The notes beneath the pieces were generated by a model. The model saw only the letters and a list, made by a program, of their open reading frames with translations, ran no database searches and was not told the DNA's origin. Of a stretch of DNA of 32,088 nt, positions 25,301 through 31,567 are shown in pieces (positions within the stretch are counted from its first letter, which is position 1; every line of letters starts with the position of its first letter). The stretch comes from a virus. The translations under genes and the position numbers were made by a program. The stretch is from IMG/VR virus record IMGVR_UViG_3300034179_000029, positions 1-32,088 of that record. One strand, written 5' to 3'.

Positions 25301-27016
25301 ATGTAATTCTGCAGTACCAGTTTTTGTAATAACGTGAGGATGTGTAGATGCTTTCTGCAATGATATAGGTTTCGACATAGCAGAACCGCCTCTATTTAAC
25401 ATTATATCTCGCATTTCTATTAAAGTATCTCTAATATCTGTCATTAACAATAATCTTCTCGCAAGACTTGGAGAAGCTCTTAGTTCATCAGATTCCTTTT
25501 TTCTACCTTTAGCAGTAACCCAATCTCTATAGCCAGGAATCATCCCTAGTAATCCCATACCCTTTTCTTTTCCTAATCCTAAAAGATTAGAAAATAGACC
25601 CTTAGCTTTACCAGTTATAACATCTTTCATAAAAGTTAATGGGCCAGTCTCACCACTTAGTGTGTCACCAATACTTTTACCTATCCATTCAGATAAAGAT
25701 CTTGGACCAGGTTTCCATAAGGTTCCAGGTATTTCAAAACCTATTTGTAATAATCGAGCTTGTTGTAATGCTAATTTATTGCTCTCTTCAGACGCAAATC
25801 TTGTATGTACATATAACATCCCTAAAGTCTGTAACATTGCTCCAAACATACCATATCTTTTGGCATCTGGAAGTTCTGCCCTATATCCTGCTCCAAACAT
25901 TGGTAGAGCATATGCTATAGTAGATCCTATTTTAAAAACTCCTGTGAACATCCTTTTAAACAAACCTGTTCTACCACTATCTTCTAATGCAGAAGTAAGA
26001 GATTTTGTCATTATCTTTGATTGAATCTTCTCATCTGAAAGTACTCCAAGATTCTCTTTAAACTCTTCACTAGGAGAAACTACAAAATCTTCATCTTCTA
26101 CAGGCATCATTCTAAAGATACCCTTTTCTCGTGTCTCTCTTGGAAAACCAGAAACGAAATCAGCTAAATTATTAACGCCTATCTGCAAACCACCAAACCC
26201 TTTTCTAGCAAGACCTCCAGCACCAGTTGCCATTCTAGACATCATACCTGGACCGCCAGCACCTCCACCACCTCCATTTCCACCAAACAGATTTGCTGTT
26301 GCTGATTCAAGAAACATTCCAGGAACTAATCCACCGCCAGCTGCTGCCAATCCTGTTCCCAATGCTTTTTTATACTGTGACCATAGATCTGTTCTGACAT
26401 TACCTAACACTTCAGTTGCTGCAGCTTCTGGTATATCTAAGTATGCTTTTCCCAATCCAACACCAGCTCTTATTGGAGCTGTTGCTACTCTAGCACCTGT
26501 TCTTCCAACACCTCTAATAGCTTTATACCCTAAATATCCTGCTCCAGCTGCCCCGCCAATAGCTGCCCATTTTCCAAATTTTTTCATATGGTCGCCAAGA
26601 TATTTCAGTTGTTCCATATTTTTATTTGTAACGTCTACAATATCATCCATGGATGAACTTAGCTTCTTATTAGATGCTGATAATTCTTTAGCAGATGCTT
26701 GGAATTTTTTACTTGATGAGTCTAATTTATATGTAGCATCAGATAGCCCTTTAACAGTCTTCTCAAGTTTATCTGATTTTAACTCTACTTCTTTTTGTAT
26801 AGTTCCACTTTTAAGTTTATTTGTAGCTATGTGAAGTTCTTTTGCATGATCTCTCATTGCTTTAATATTCATCATACCACTCTTATTCATAAGATTTGTC
26901 TGGGTAGATATTTGAGACTTTAATTTTGTATTTGCATTAGTAATAGTATCATTTAGCAATCCAAGATTCTTGGTAAAGTCGTCTCTTTGCTGTGAAAAAT
27001 CATTTTTTGGTGGCAA
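22301..27016 (-). CDS. Tail tape measure protein
   Basis: 1,571 residues, the longest gene here. The start is set at TTG 27016 because GAGGAG precedes it at 8-bp spacing, as at TTG 6087; the GTG at 27031 has no site and an ATG at 27034 runs straight into a stop. The first ~150 residues are coiled coil. A Gly-rich hinge (GGNGGGGGAGGPGMM) is near residue 250. Two phage-typical GEAGPEAVLPL and GESGPEVVIPL motifs lie near residues 1005 and 1455, and hydrophobic Gly/Ala helices (IGAAVGSIAGGILGAIGG) near 1360 could insert in the host membrane. By the common ~0.15 nm per residue rule the tail would be about 230 nm long. It sets tail length and probably helps DNA entry. Confidence 0.9.
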   Translation of the reverse strand: MPPKNDFSQQRDDFTKNLGLLNDTITNANTKLKSQISTQTNLMNKSGMMNIKAMRDHAKELHIATNKLKSGTIQKEVELKSDKLEKTVKGLSDATYKLDSSSKKFQASAKELSASNKKLSSSMDDIVDVTNKNMEQLKYLGDHMKKFGKWAAIGGAAGAGYLGYKAIRGVGRTGARVATAPIRAGVGLGKAYLDIPEAAATEVLGNVRTDLWSQYKKALGTGLAAAGGGLVPGMFLESATANLFGGNGGGGGAGGPGMMSRMATGAGGLARKGFGGLQIGVNNLADFVSGFPRETREKGIFRMMPVEDEDFVVSPSEEFKENLGVLSDEKIQSKIMTKSLTSALEDSGRTGLFKRMFTGVFKIGSTIAYALPMFGAGYRAELPDAKRYGMFGAMLQTLGMLYVHTRFASEESNKLALQQARLLQIGFEIPGTLWKPGPRSLSEWIGKSIGDTLSGETGPLTFMKDVITGKAKGLFSNLLGLGKEKGMGLLGMIPGYRDWVTAKGRKKESDELRASPSLARRLLLMTDIRDTLIEMRDIMLNRGGSAMSKPISLQKASTHPHVITKTGTAELHAGETVGSSRGGLFSGLFGGIASLFSGGIFKRLKDWITGLFKPMTSKLDELLNWFKATFSFLTPAVEAMHEIQTAFGVGMGSRVTGLAGGGGVMLEKRGKKSIFGGIFNVIRELPIIVEKSLTNIAGNIKEIFNREIGERSGIQSIIIKAYQTLIPTIFKEAGGKIFESIKGILTVSFQSVADMSRHMDRIFYILSNYGEKIIKPFEVAWNRGESPFTKILGVISAIPASTWEAIKGLIPLGKDLYNAVNRLLSSTKALEDAHRNISQFSAIDIPTIISDLRKNIVERILPDSWNKIFATISDRLLEWSSVSFNSFYNAFDAMDAAAKDFTEARIKRPGIPGVVSGIFQYMFRIVKAAFDPLGTAITNTFHDIVWLGKGIKKYSLSKFVDDIAELGKKIRILSSDIQNSITEFAAFVGGSGKSKAMRKGGLIFAAQGIVVGEAGPEAVLPLSDPRATARISGMFSEALSNLGYGRVSGFEDQVINRLDSIIGILGGHPGTRTKKSKIISGTMGIFGKLIHGITDIGVTLAKLPFQIGSDVARGIAKGLSKSIGMLADIGHTMLSAMRTGFTALRHTIDIGVSTIKMTLSTMWSAITAPFKAIGRFIMKPFQSIRDKYLKFKEGLKGKIKGVIQWLKPGGKTAPIGVDQDGKYIYAKWPAEMVKYTKGIYKILLKQFGFGLPGFDIGNKIQMMKTMIPQLLPMITPYIFGAIGVAGVAAAMWDSFKGVSKARSWHGVAEGQKVSLSQKVTSGIGGFLGGTGEGLAGRTAWGVAKGAAIGAGVGSVVPVVGTAIGAAVGSIAGGILGAIGGKNIAKGLQFVWSGVKKIATSIWSFIMWPFKLILGISQKFRAWFGEKIGAIPFIGKWYKEQELSGAPMLAKGGLITSPTPAFLGESGPEVVIPLNKAPAFARMINDIIMTSPKAIAEHEAMLEHARQRAGADRLLAGNKKLQEALSARHPINNNVVTNQVTNSNSLNTAISTNGVQQKLDEETERILGGRLN

Positions 27017-27042
27017 TTTATTTCTCCTCACATAATTTCGTT

Positions 27043-27057
27043 TTTAAAGTTTGTCCT
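27043..27057 (-). promoter_or_regulatory. Class-A promoter motif for the tape measure unit, copy 7
   Basis: Minus strand AGGACAAACTTTAAA, perfect consensus, 26 bases before the TTG start, immediately downstream of the terminator for the 27123-28798 unit. Confidence 0.7.
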
Positions 27058-27069
27058 ATATATAAAGAA

Positions 27070-27095
27070 ATGGGTAGAATACTAATTCTACCCAT
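27070..27095 (-). terminator. Terminator between the ligase unit and the tape measure unit
   Basis: ATGGGTAGAAT and ATTCTACCCAT form an 11-bp perfect stem with a 4-base loop; on the minus strand it is followed by TTTCTTTATA. Confidence 0.7.
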
Positions 27096-27122
27096 ATATC
27101 TATATTAAAAGATAATAAAAAA

Positions 27123-27449
27123 TTATTTTATTTCTTTTCCAGATTTTCTCTGTTTTTCTACCCATGTTGATAATTTCTCTTGCATTTTATCTGCCCAAGA
27201 AGATAATGGTTTATTTTTATCTTTATTCCAAACCTTTAAATTTACCAAAGCTTTAGAGATGTCTTCCCATCCTTTTTTCTTTATCAAGCCCTGAAAATGA
27301 CTCTCTGGCATATCTTCAACATTTTTGCCTTCTGGAACTTCTAGTTTTCCAGGTTCTTCTACAGGTATTTTTACCTTTTGTTCTTCTAAAGTTGTCTCTG
27401 TATCTACCGATTCTAATAAATTTGTTAAAAATCCTTTACATGTTCTCAT
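27123..27449 (-). CDS. Small charged protein (108 aa) behind the ligase
   Basis: Starts 20 bases after the ligase stop with AAGGAG before the ATG. The N-terminus (MRTCKGFLTNLLESVD) is followed by a Glu/Pro-rich linker (VPEGKNVEDMPESHF) and a basic helical C-terminus ending KQRKSGKEIK, with three Trp residues in the second half (GWEDISKALVNLKVW, SSWADKM). No family is recognised. Being in one transcript with the ligase and followed by a terminator, it may be a ligase partner or an unrelated virion protein. Confidence 0.5.
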   Translation of the reverse strand: MRTCKGFLTNLLESVDTETTLEEQKVKIPVEEPGKLEVPEGKNVEDMPESHFQGLIKKKGWEDISKALVNLKVWNKDKNKPLSSWADKMQEKLSTWVEKQRKSGKEIK

Positions 27450-27469
27450 AAATCTTACTCCTTTTAATA

Positions 27470-28798
27470 TTATCTTAAATCTATAGGTATTTGTCTAAAC
27501 CCAATATCAAATACACTTACCTTTTTATCATTCCTAAGTCCTATTAGACTGGATTGCATTAATGAATATCCAAATTTATCTCCAATATACTTATACCCCC
27601 TACCAGGAATATATTTATATGTTGGCATATTGGTATTTCTTATTCTTAACCATCTTGTTTCAACAACAGTTGTAGGTTTAACCCATATCTCATTGTTTTT
27701 CTCTTCAATCTTATTTTTCTGTGCCCAATTGAATAAATCTTCTCTAAATTTTGTTGTAAATCCAGTACCAATATTTGTTGCTAATATAAACTCCCCTGGT
27801 TCATTCATAAATGCAACCTTCAAATATGATATCTGTCCTCTGCTCCAACTCTTCATATTTGTATTACCAACAGCAACAATTGCTAAGTCAAAGCTAAAGG
27901 ATTTTTTTATTTTAAAATTCTTTCCATTTCTAGCAACCAATCCTTCTACACCAAATGTAGTTAAGAATCTATCCCAAGCTCTATTTAAATCTCCTTTTAT
28001 ATACCTTATTGGATGTATGCGTTTAGATCCTTTAAATAAATTTCTTATAATATTAACTCTTGACTCCCAATTCCCTGTATATCTTTTTCCATTAATTGAA
28101 AATATATCAAATGGATGATGATGATACATATTATCATTCTCTGAATTCTTATAGGCAGTCTTTAATATACTCTGTATCTGGTTGAATGGTAATATTACAC
28201 CATTTCTAATTGCTGTCCCTTCACCCATAATAACAATAGAAGAAAAATTAGATCTATCTAAAATATTTTTGTATTCATCCAACACTAATAGATCTGTTCT
28301 CATCATATCACTTCTAGTAATAAATGATATATCTGAATCCCTCTCATACATAAGACAATTTAATTCACCATCTATTTTTTCTAGAAAATAATATCTCTTT
28401 ATCCAATCTATAGGAAAATCTTCTTTTGAGATACTAGTTAGATTCATTTCTTTTTTCCATATAGCTATTGGATTTTTAGAACTATCTATCTTTACTGGTT
28501 TCCTTTTCTGTCTTTTCCATGGTAGTAAAGAATGATTTAAAGTAAGCTCTTCTCCTTTATATATTAACCTGTTTGTTATCAAATAATATTTCCATAGAAC
28601 AGTTTTAAAAAACAAATTTGGTGTTTGAGAATTACTTATTAACTTTCCTAATTTTGTTTCAACATAATCTTTTGTTGGGTCTCCAGTCTTCTTTATTTTT
28701 AAAAATCCTGGACCAAGATTTGTAGATGGGGGTATATCCATAGATGCAAATACACCGTTTGGTCTAATATCTATATATTGTAGTTGTATACCTGGCAT
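27470..28798 (-). CDS. SET-like domain fused to an ATP-dependent DNA ligase
   Basis: 442 residues. Residues about 12-95 look like a SET domain: GVFASMDIPP (15-24), LGKLISNSQTPN (50-61) in place of the usual NHS-xx-PN, then LIYKGEELTLNH (78-89) where SET proteins have GEELT-x-DY. Residues ~135-360 carry the DNA ligase motifs: EKIDGEL with nucleotidyl Lys K141, GEGTAI (motif III, E193), FDIFSINGKRY, EGLVARNG (motif IV, E285), FKIKKSFSFDLAIVAVG (motif V), then an OB-fold-like LKVAF ... IGTGFTTK. The ligase seals nicks using ATP. The SET-like part may be catalytically changed because the Asn-His and Tyr are altered. The class-A motif at 28834 lies 26 bases upstream, and the ATG has GAGGA. Start and ligase call are firm; the SET call is moderate. 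Confidence 0.8.
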   Translation of the reverse strand: MPGIQLQYIDIRPNGVFASMDIPPSTNLGPGFLKIKKTGDPTKDYVETKLGKLISNSQTPNLFFKTVLWKYYLITNRLIYKGEELTLNHSLLPWKRQKRKPVKIDSSKNPIAIWKKEMNLTSISKEDFPIDWIKRYYFLEKIDGELNCLMYERDSDISFITRSDMMRTDLLVLDEYKNILDRSNFSSIVIMGEGTAIRNGVILPFNQIQSILKTAYKNSENDNMYHHHPFDIFSINGKRYTGNWESRVNIIRNLFKGSKRIHPIRYIKGDLNRAWDRFLTTFGVEGLVARNGKNFKIKKSFSFDLAIVAVGNTNMKSWSRGQISYLKVAFMNEPGEFILATNIGTGFTTKFREDLFNWAQKNKIEEKNNEIWVKPTTVVETRWLRIRNTNMPTYKYIPGRGYKYIGDKFGYSLMQSSLIGLRNDKKVSVFDIGFRQIPIDLR

Positions 28799-28819
28799 TA
28801 ATAAAATCCTCGATTAACT

Positions 28820-28834
28820 TTTATAGTTTGTCCT
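28820..28834 (-). promoter_or_regulatory. Class-A promoter motif for the ligase unit, copy 8
   Basis: Minus strand AGGACAAACTATAAA, perfect consensus, 36 bases from its first base to the ligase ATG. It lies right after the terminator of the upstream minus-strand gene. Confidence 0.7.
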
Positions 28835-28856
28835 AATATTTTATAAAAAAATAAAA

Positions 28857-28878
28857 GGAGGGTTTTTAATAGCCCTCC
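28857..28878 (-). terminator. Terminator of the 28887-29150 gene
   Basis: GGAGGG and CCCTCC form a 6-bp G+C stem; on the minus strand the hairpin is followed by a long T-rich run (28841-28856). Confidence 0.7.
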
Positions 28879-28886
28879 AATTATAG

Positions 28887-29150
28887 TCATCTTTCTATAT
28901 TCTTAATATTTTTTAACATTAGAAAACCTATGGCACCAAGTTGTATCAAAGATATTCCAGTTAGAAATATTATAAAATGATTTCCTATAGGATTTCCTAA
29001 AAGATTATAAAATCCAGTATATTCCACATAGACAATATATAGGAATACAGGGATTGTCCACCAGCTATATCTTTCTGATTTTATTAAATCTTTTATTATA
29101 ACACATAACATCATTATTAAGAATATTTGATAAAAAACCGATTGAGGCAT
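28887..29150 (-). CDS. Small membrane protein (87 aa)
   Basis: ATG 29150 is chosen because GGAG stands six bases before it; the ATG at 29162 has no ribosome site. Three hydrophobic segments (FYQIFLIMMLCVII, TIPVFLYIVYVEYTGFYNLL, HFIIFLTGISLIQLGAIGFL) fit a three-helix membrane protein with a basic end. It is divergent from the 29198 gene with a gap of less than 50 bases, and its own promoter is not obvious; a TATAAAT on the minus strand near 29190 is possible. Function unknown. Confidence 0.6.
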   Translation of the reverse strand: MPQSVFYQIFLIMMLCVIIKDLIKSERYSWWTIPVFLYIVYVEYTGFYNLLGNPIGNHFIIFLTGISLIQLGAIGFLMLKNIKNIER

Positions 29151-29171
29151 AAAAATCTCCATTTATATTAA

Positions 29172-29186
29172 AGGACAAACTAAAAA
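29172..29186 (+). promoter_or_regulatory. Class-A promoter motif, copy 9
   Basis: AGGACAAACTAAAAA, ten-base core identical to the consensus, 17 bases after which the ATG at 29198 begins shortly downstream of AAAAGGAA. The only copy driving a lone small gene in the right-hand region. Confidence 0.65.
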
Positions 29187-29197
29187 AGGAATTTATA

Positions 29198-29533
29198 ATG
29201 AATGAAGAAGTAAATAACATTTTAAGAAATGCAACACTATCTGTGGCTAAAGAACAAGAGATTGTTACTAGAGTTTGTGGAAAGGGGATTCTGTATAAGT
29301 TAATAGCAAGGTTTAGCAAAAAAACATTTTTAGAATATCAGATATGTATGAATATAGGGATATTAAAATCTTTTGATATTGGTATAGAAATATTGGAAAA
29401 TGGTAAAAAACAATTTATAGATGATCCTTATGCTATAAAAGAATTAGATAGTGGTATATTATTATTCGTAGATTTAAAAGACCAATGGCAAAAAAATTTA
29501 AGACGATTAAAAGTACATAAAAATACGTTATAA
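29198..29533 (+). CDS. Small protein (111 aa), unknown, with its own late-type promoter
   Basis: Polar, with a short hydrophobic patch (GKGILYKLIARF) and QICMNIGILKSFDIGIEILE in the middle. No recognised domain. AAAGGAA precedes the ATG. It has a class-A motif 26 bases upstream and ends in a strong hairpin, so it is a single-gene unit. If the class-A motif is a late promoter, this may be a small virion, assembly or lysis-stage protein, but nothing in the protein itself settles that. Confidence 0.55.
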   Translation: MNEEVNNILRNATLSVAKEQEIVTRVCGKGILYKLIARFSKKTFLEYQICMNIGILKSFDIGIEILENGKKQFIDDPYAIKELDSGILLFVDLKDQWQKNLRRLKVHKNTL

Positions 29534-29539
29534 TAGTTT

Positions 29540-29576
29540 GGGGATAGGATTATGATATCCTATCCCCTTATACTTT
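29540..29576. terminator. Bidirectional terminator between converging genes
   Basis: GGGGATAGGAT (29540-29550) pairs perfectly with ATCCTATCCCC (29557-29567) over a 6-base loop, followed by a T-rich tail (TTATACTTTTTTA). It separates the plus gene at 29198 from the minus gene ending at 29578. Confidence 0.85.
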
Positions 29577-29577
29577 T

Positions 29578-29976
29578 TTATTTGCTGGCAATTTTTACCT
29601 TATCCACGATGAAGACAAGCTTATCATTCTCAACATATAGGTTATCAAACACATCCATTGTCTTCTCTTCTTTTGGTGAAAGAATTGTATAGAACTTTTT
29701 GGATCTTATGTCTCCACATTTGAAATGAAATGTAACAGCAGCCGGTTTTGATAATTTATTTTTCAAAGTAATATTTATTTTTGATCCTTCTACAGGAGTT
29801 GGATCTGAAGTTGGTGATGTGTGGGCACAGTTAGGTGTTACATCGTTAACAGTTATCAATATTCTCTTTTTAAACTTTTTATAAACTACTACACCAACGA
29901 TAACAACACCAACTACTGCCAACCCTACTGGTCCAAAACTCTTTGCTGTTTCTAATACTGTATCAAATGACTTCAT
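29578..29976 (-). CDS. Membrane-anchored protein with a soluble beta-rich domain (132 aa)
   Basis: After a short start (MKSFDTVLETAKSFGP) comes one membrane helix, VGLAVVGVVIVGVVVYKKF, with a basic stop-transfer KKFKKR; the rest (about 40-132) is polar and probably beta-rich (SKINITLKNKLSKPAAVTFH), with two Cys (NCAH, KCGD). Positive residues directly after the helix suggest the soluble part is on the cytoplasmic side, but the orientation is uncertain. GGAAGGGG lies before the ATG. The class-B element at 30021-30044 lies upstream. Codon use is slightly less A+T-rich than its neighbours. Function is unknown. Confidence 0.6.
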   Translation of the reverse strand: MKSFDTVLETAKSFGPVGLAVVGVVIVGVVVYKKFKKRILITVNDVTPNCAHTSPTSDPTPVEGSKINITLKNKLSKPAAVTFHFKCGDIRSKKFYTILSPKEEKTMDVFDNLYVENDKLVFIVDKVKIASK

Positions 29977-30020
29977 TTTATGTACCCCTTCCAGTTAAAA
30001 AGTTAATAAATATGTTATCA

Positions 30021-30044
30021 TTTAATATTAATATATATAGTAGA
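30021..30044 (-). promoter_or_regulatory. Class-B promoter-like element upstream of the membrane-anchored protein gene
   Basis: Minus strand TCTACTATATATATTAAT then ATTAAA; 20 of 24 bases match the copy at 1933-1956. It lies about 45 bases before the ATG at 29976, just after the end of the thioredoxin gene. Confidence 0.45.
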
Positions 30045-30045
30045 G

Positions 30046-30354
30046 CTATCTAAGTTTGTTAATACTCTTTATAAATTCCATTACAAGAGACAGATTTTGA
30101 TTACCTACAAACCTTTTTATCTCAACACCATTGTTTAATATTACCATTGTTGGTATAGCCTTAACATTAAATTTAACAGCTAGTGACTGTTCAATATCTA
30201 TATTAACTTTTCCTATCTTTATTACTTTATCAAAAGTTTTTCTCAATATTGGTTCTAATGCTTTACATGGTGAACACCATGCGGCCCAGAAATCCAGTAA
30301 TACCAATCCATCCTTTGTCTCATCTTTAAAATTATCTTTAGTTAAATCTATCAC
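30046..30354 (-). CDS. Thioredoxin
   Basis: 102 residues, the family's normal size. The active site is DFWAAWCSPCK with C27 and C30 (WCSPC instead of the common WCGPC), and the cis-proline loop is KAIPTM with P68. The end, VILNNGVEIKRFVGNQN, matches the last strands. It reduces protein disulfides or supplies electrons, for example to ribonucleotide reductase. Translation starts at GTG 30354 with AGGAG six bases before it; no ATG fits. The Ser in the active site may change the redox potential. It lies 15 bases after the 30370-30696 gene in the minus-strand run. Confidence 0.92.
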   Translation of the reverse strand: MIDLTKDNFKDETKDGLVLLDFWAAWCSPCKALEPILRKTFDKVIKIGKVNIDIEQSLAVKFNVKAIPTMVILNNGVEIKRFVGNQNLSLVMEFIKSINKLR

Positions 30355-30369
30355 TTAATACTCCTAACC

Positions 30370-30696
30370 CTAATCAAATGTTTTATGTAAAACATCAATA
30401 TATTCATCTATTTCTTTATACTCCCATTTATTAGCTCTCAACAGACTTATAACCCACCCATTTCCGTATTTAGATATCAGTTGAAAATAATCTTTGTCTG
30501 GGAATTTATATTTTCTAATTATTTTATTGGCTATATCAGATCCAGTTCTAGAAGATCTTTCTTTTAGAAATTTAGATATAGAGCTAAATCTACCATTAAT
30601 TCTCATATCTTCTTTAATTTTATTCATCTTTGAATATGAGATAACAACTAACTTTTTATCTATTATAAACAGATGAAATAATTTTAAAATTCTCAT
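30370..30696 (-). CDS. Basic small protein (108 aa), unknown
   Basis: Begins MRILKLFHLFIIDKKLVVIS, hydrophobic then basic, and continues with a Lys/Arg/Ser-rich centre (SISKFLKERSSRTGSD) and a Trp-containing helix (WVISLLRANKWEYKEIDEYI). The whole is strongly positive, which is consistent with nucleic-acid binding but proves nothing. GAGGTG precedes the ATG, inside the end of the small gene upstream. Fourth of a co-directional run ahead of thioredoxin. No recognised family. Confidence 0.5.
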   Translation of the reverse strand: MRILKLFHLFIIDKKLVVISYSKMNKIKEDMRINGRFSSISKFLKERSSRTGSDIANKIIRKYKFPDKDYFQLISKYGNGWVISLLRANKWEYKEIDEYIDVLHKTFD

Positions 30697-30699
30697 TTT

Positions 30700-30852
30700 T
30701 TAAACACCTCTATTAGAAGATGTTTCCAATAAATCTTTAAGATGTTTCAAATATAAAGAATCATCATGTTTTTGTTTCAGAGTATATATCTTTTCAGATA
30801 ATTCTTTTTTAGATAGTTTATTTAACTTTTTCTTTTTTATTTCCTTTTTCAT
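30700..30852 (-). CDS. Small basic protein (50 aa)
   Basis: ATG 30852 with AGGAG seven bases before it (AGGAGATAGATTATG), overlapping the tail of the 30818-31123 gene by 35 bases. It reads MKKEIKKKKLNKLSKKELSE and goes on with helical, basic sequence to NRGV. Its last codons contain the GAGGTG ribosome site of the next gene (start 30696), so it fills the gap between the two genes exactly as coupled genes do. Lys-rich, helical; function unknown. Confidence 0.55.
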   Translation of the reverse strand: MKKEIKKKKLNKLSKKELSEKIYTLKQKHDDSLYLKHLKDLLETSSNRGV

Positions 30853-31123
30853 AATCTATCTCCTTATAAACATCGCCGTTGCTTGTCTTTTTAAAATCTT
30901 CATACGGAGAAGTAATTCTCCTATAATTTTCTAATATGACAAATAATACTGTACCAGCTATTTTTGCCATATTTTCGAATTTGACCCCTCCATTATTTAA
31001 CATAAATTTCTCACATATTTGAGTTATACAATAATCAAGATCCCCAACGTTCTCAATCTCTTCTACTAATTCATCTATAAGATCATAAAATTTCCACCTT
31101 TTATCATTTTTTATATATGGCAC
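30818..31123 (-). CDS. DUF6899-like phage protein (101 aa)
   Basis: MPYIKNDKRWKFYDLIDELV, then NVGDLDYCITQICEKFM, and finally YRRITSPYEDFKKTSNGDVY. This is the pattern of a small widespread phage family whose members start MPYI and end ENGDVY, with the GDLNY and YRR-x4-PYED motifs in the same order and spacing. Function is not known to me. Translation begins at GTG 31123 after GGGAGG. The Lys-rich tail after NGDVY (residues ~88-101) is longer than usual and overlaps the start of the 50-residue gene. Confidence 0.72.
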   Translation of the reverse strand: MPYIKNDKRWKFYDLIDELVEEIENVGDLDYCITQICEKFMLNNGGVKFENMAKIAGTVLFVILENYRRITSPYEDFKKTSNGDVYKEIDYEKGNKKEKVK

Positions 31124-31141
31124 TATAACCTCCCATTCAAA

Positions 31142-31567
31142 TTATCTCAATGTTTTCTCTATATATTTATATATAGTAAAATCTTCTAAACATAATTTTT
31201 TTGAAAATCTTTTAAGTTTTTCCAATGGTTCTTTATCGTATGAAACTAGGTCTATTGGAAAACTTCCTTTGTCTTCTGTATTTATAAATGTTCTATCTAA
31301 ACCTTTTATAATTCCTTTTAAATAATAAAAATAAATCTCATCTGGACAAATTTTAAATGCACTGTAATATCTATGGATGATATGAACTTTTATATGTTCA
31401 TCATTATAGATATAATTTTTTAGAGATATTACAAGTGCTTCCTCAGTATAAAAAGGAACGCTACTTATTGATGCGTCCAGAAAATTAGAAATCTTTCTAT
31501 TTATTATCTTTGGATATCTACAACCACTTTCTAAATCCAATATATATACATTATCTCCTACTGTCAT
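31142..31567 (-). CDS. Unknown protein (141 aa)
   Basis: Starts MTVGDNVYILDLESGCRYPK, without membrane segments. A central region has IKVHIIHRYYSAFKICPDEIY and the C-terminus is Lys-rich and helical. A weak AAGGA lies about eight bases before the ATG. The start overlaps the end of the upstream membrane gene by 17 bases, so translation is probably coupled. The DUF6899-like gene follows 18 bases on. No family is recognised. Confidence 0.5.
   Translation of the reverse strand: MTVGDNVYILDLESGCRYPKIINRKISNFLDASISSVPFYTEEALVISLKNYIYNDEHIKVHIIHRYYSAFKICPDEIYFYYLKGIIKGLDRTFINTEDKGSFPIDLVSYDKEPLEKLKRFSKKLCLEDFTIYKYIEKTLR

Noticed and set aside
24861-25337. Long plus-strand open frames inside the tape measure gene (also at 22398 and 25662)
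   Set aside because: They are antisense to a protein with clear tape-measure features and show only the composition expected of reverse-strand frames.
27031-27034. GTG 27031 or ATG 27034 as the tape measure start
   Set aside because: The ATG is followed directly by TGA, and the GTG has no ribosome site before it, while GAGGAG stands correctly before TTG 27016.
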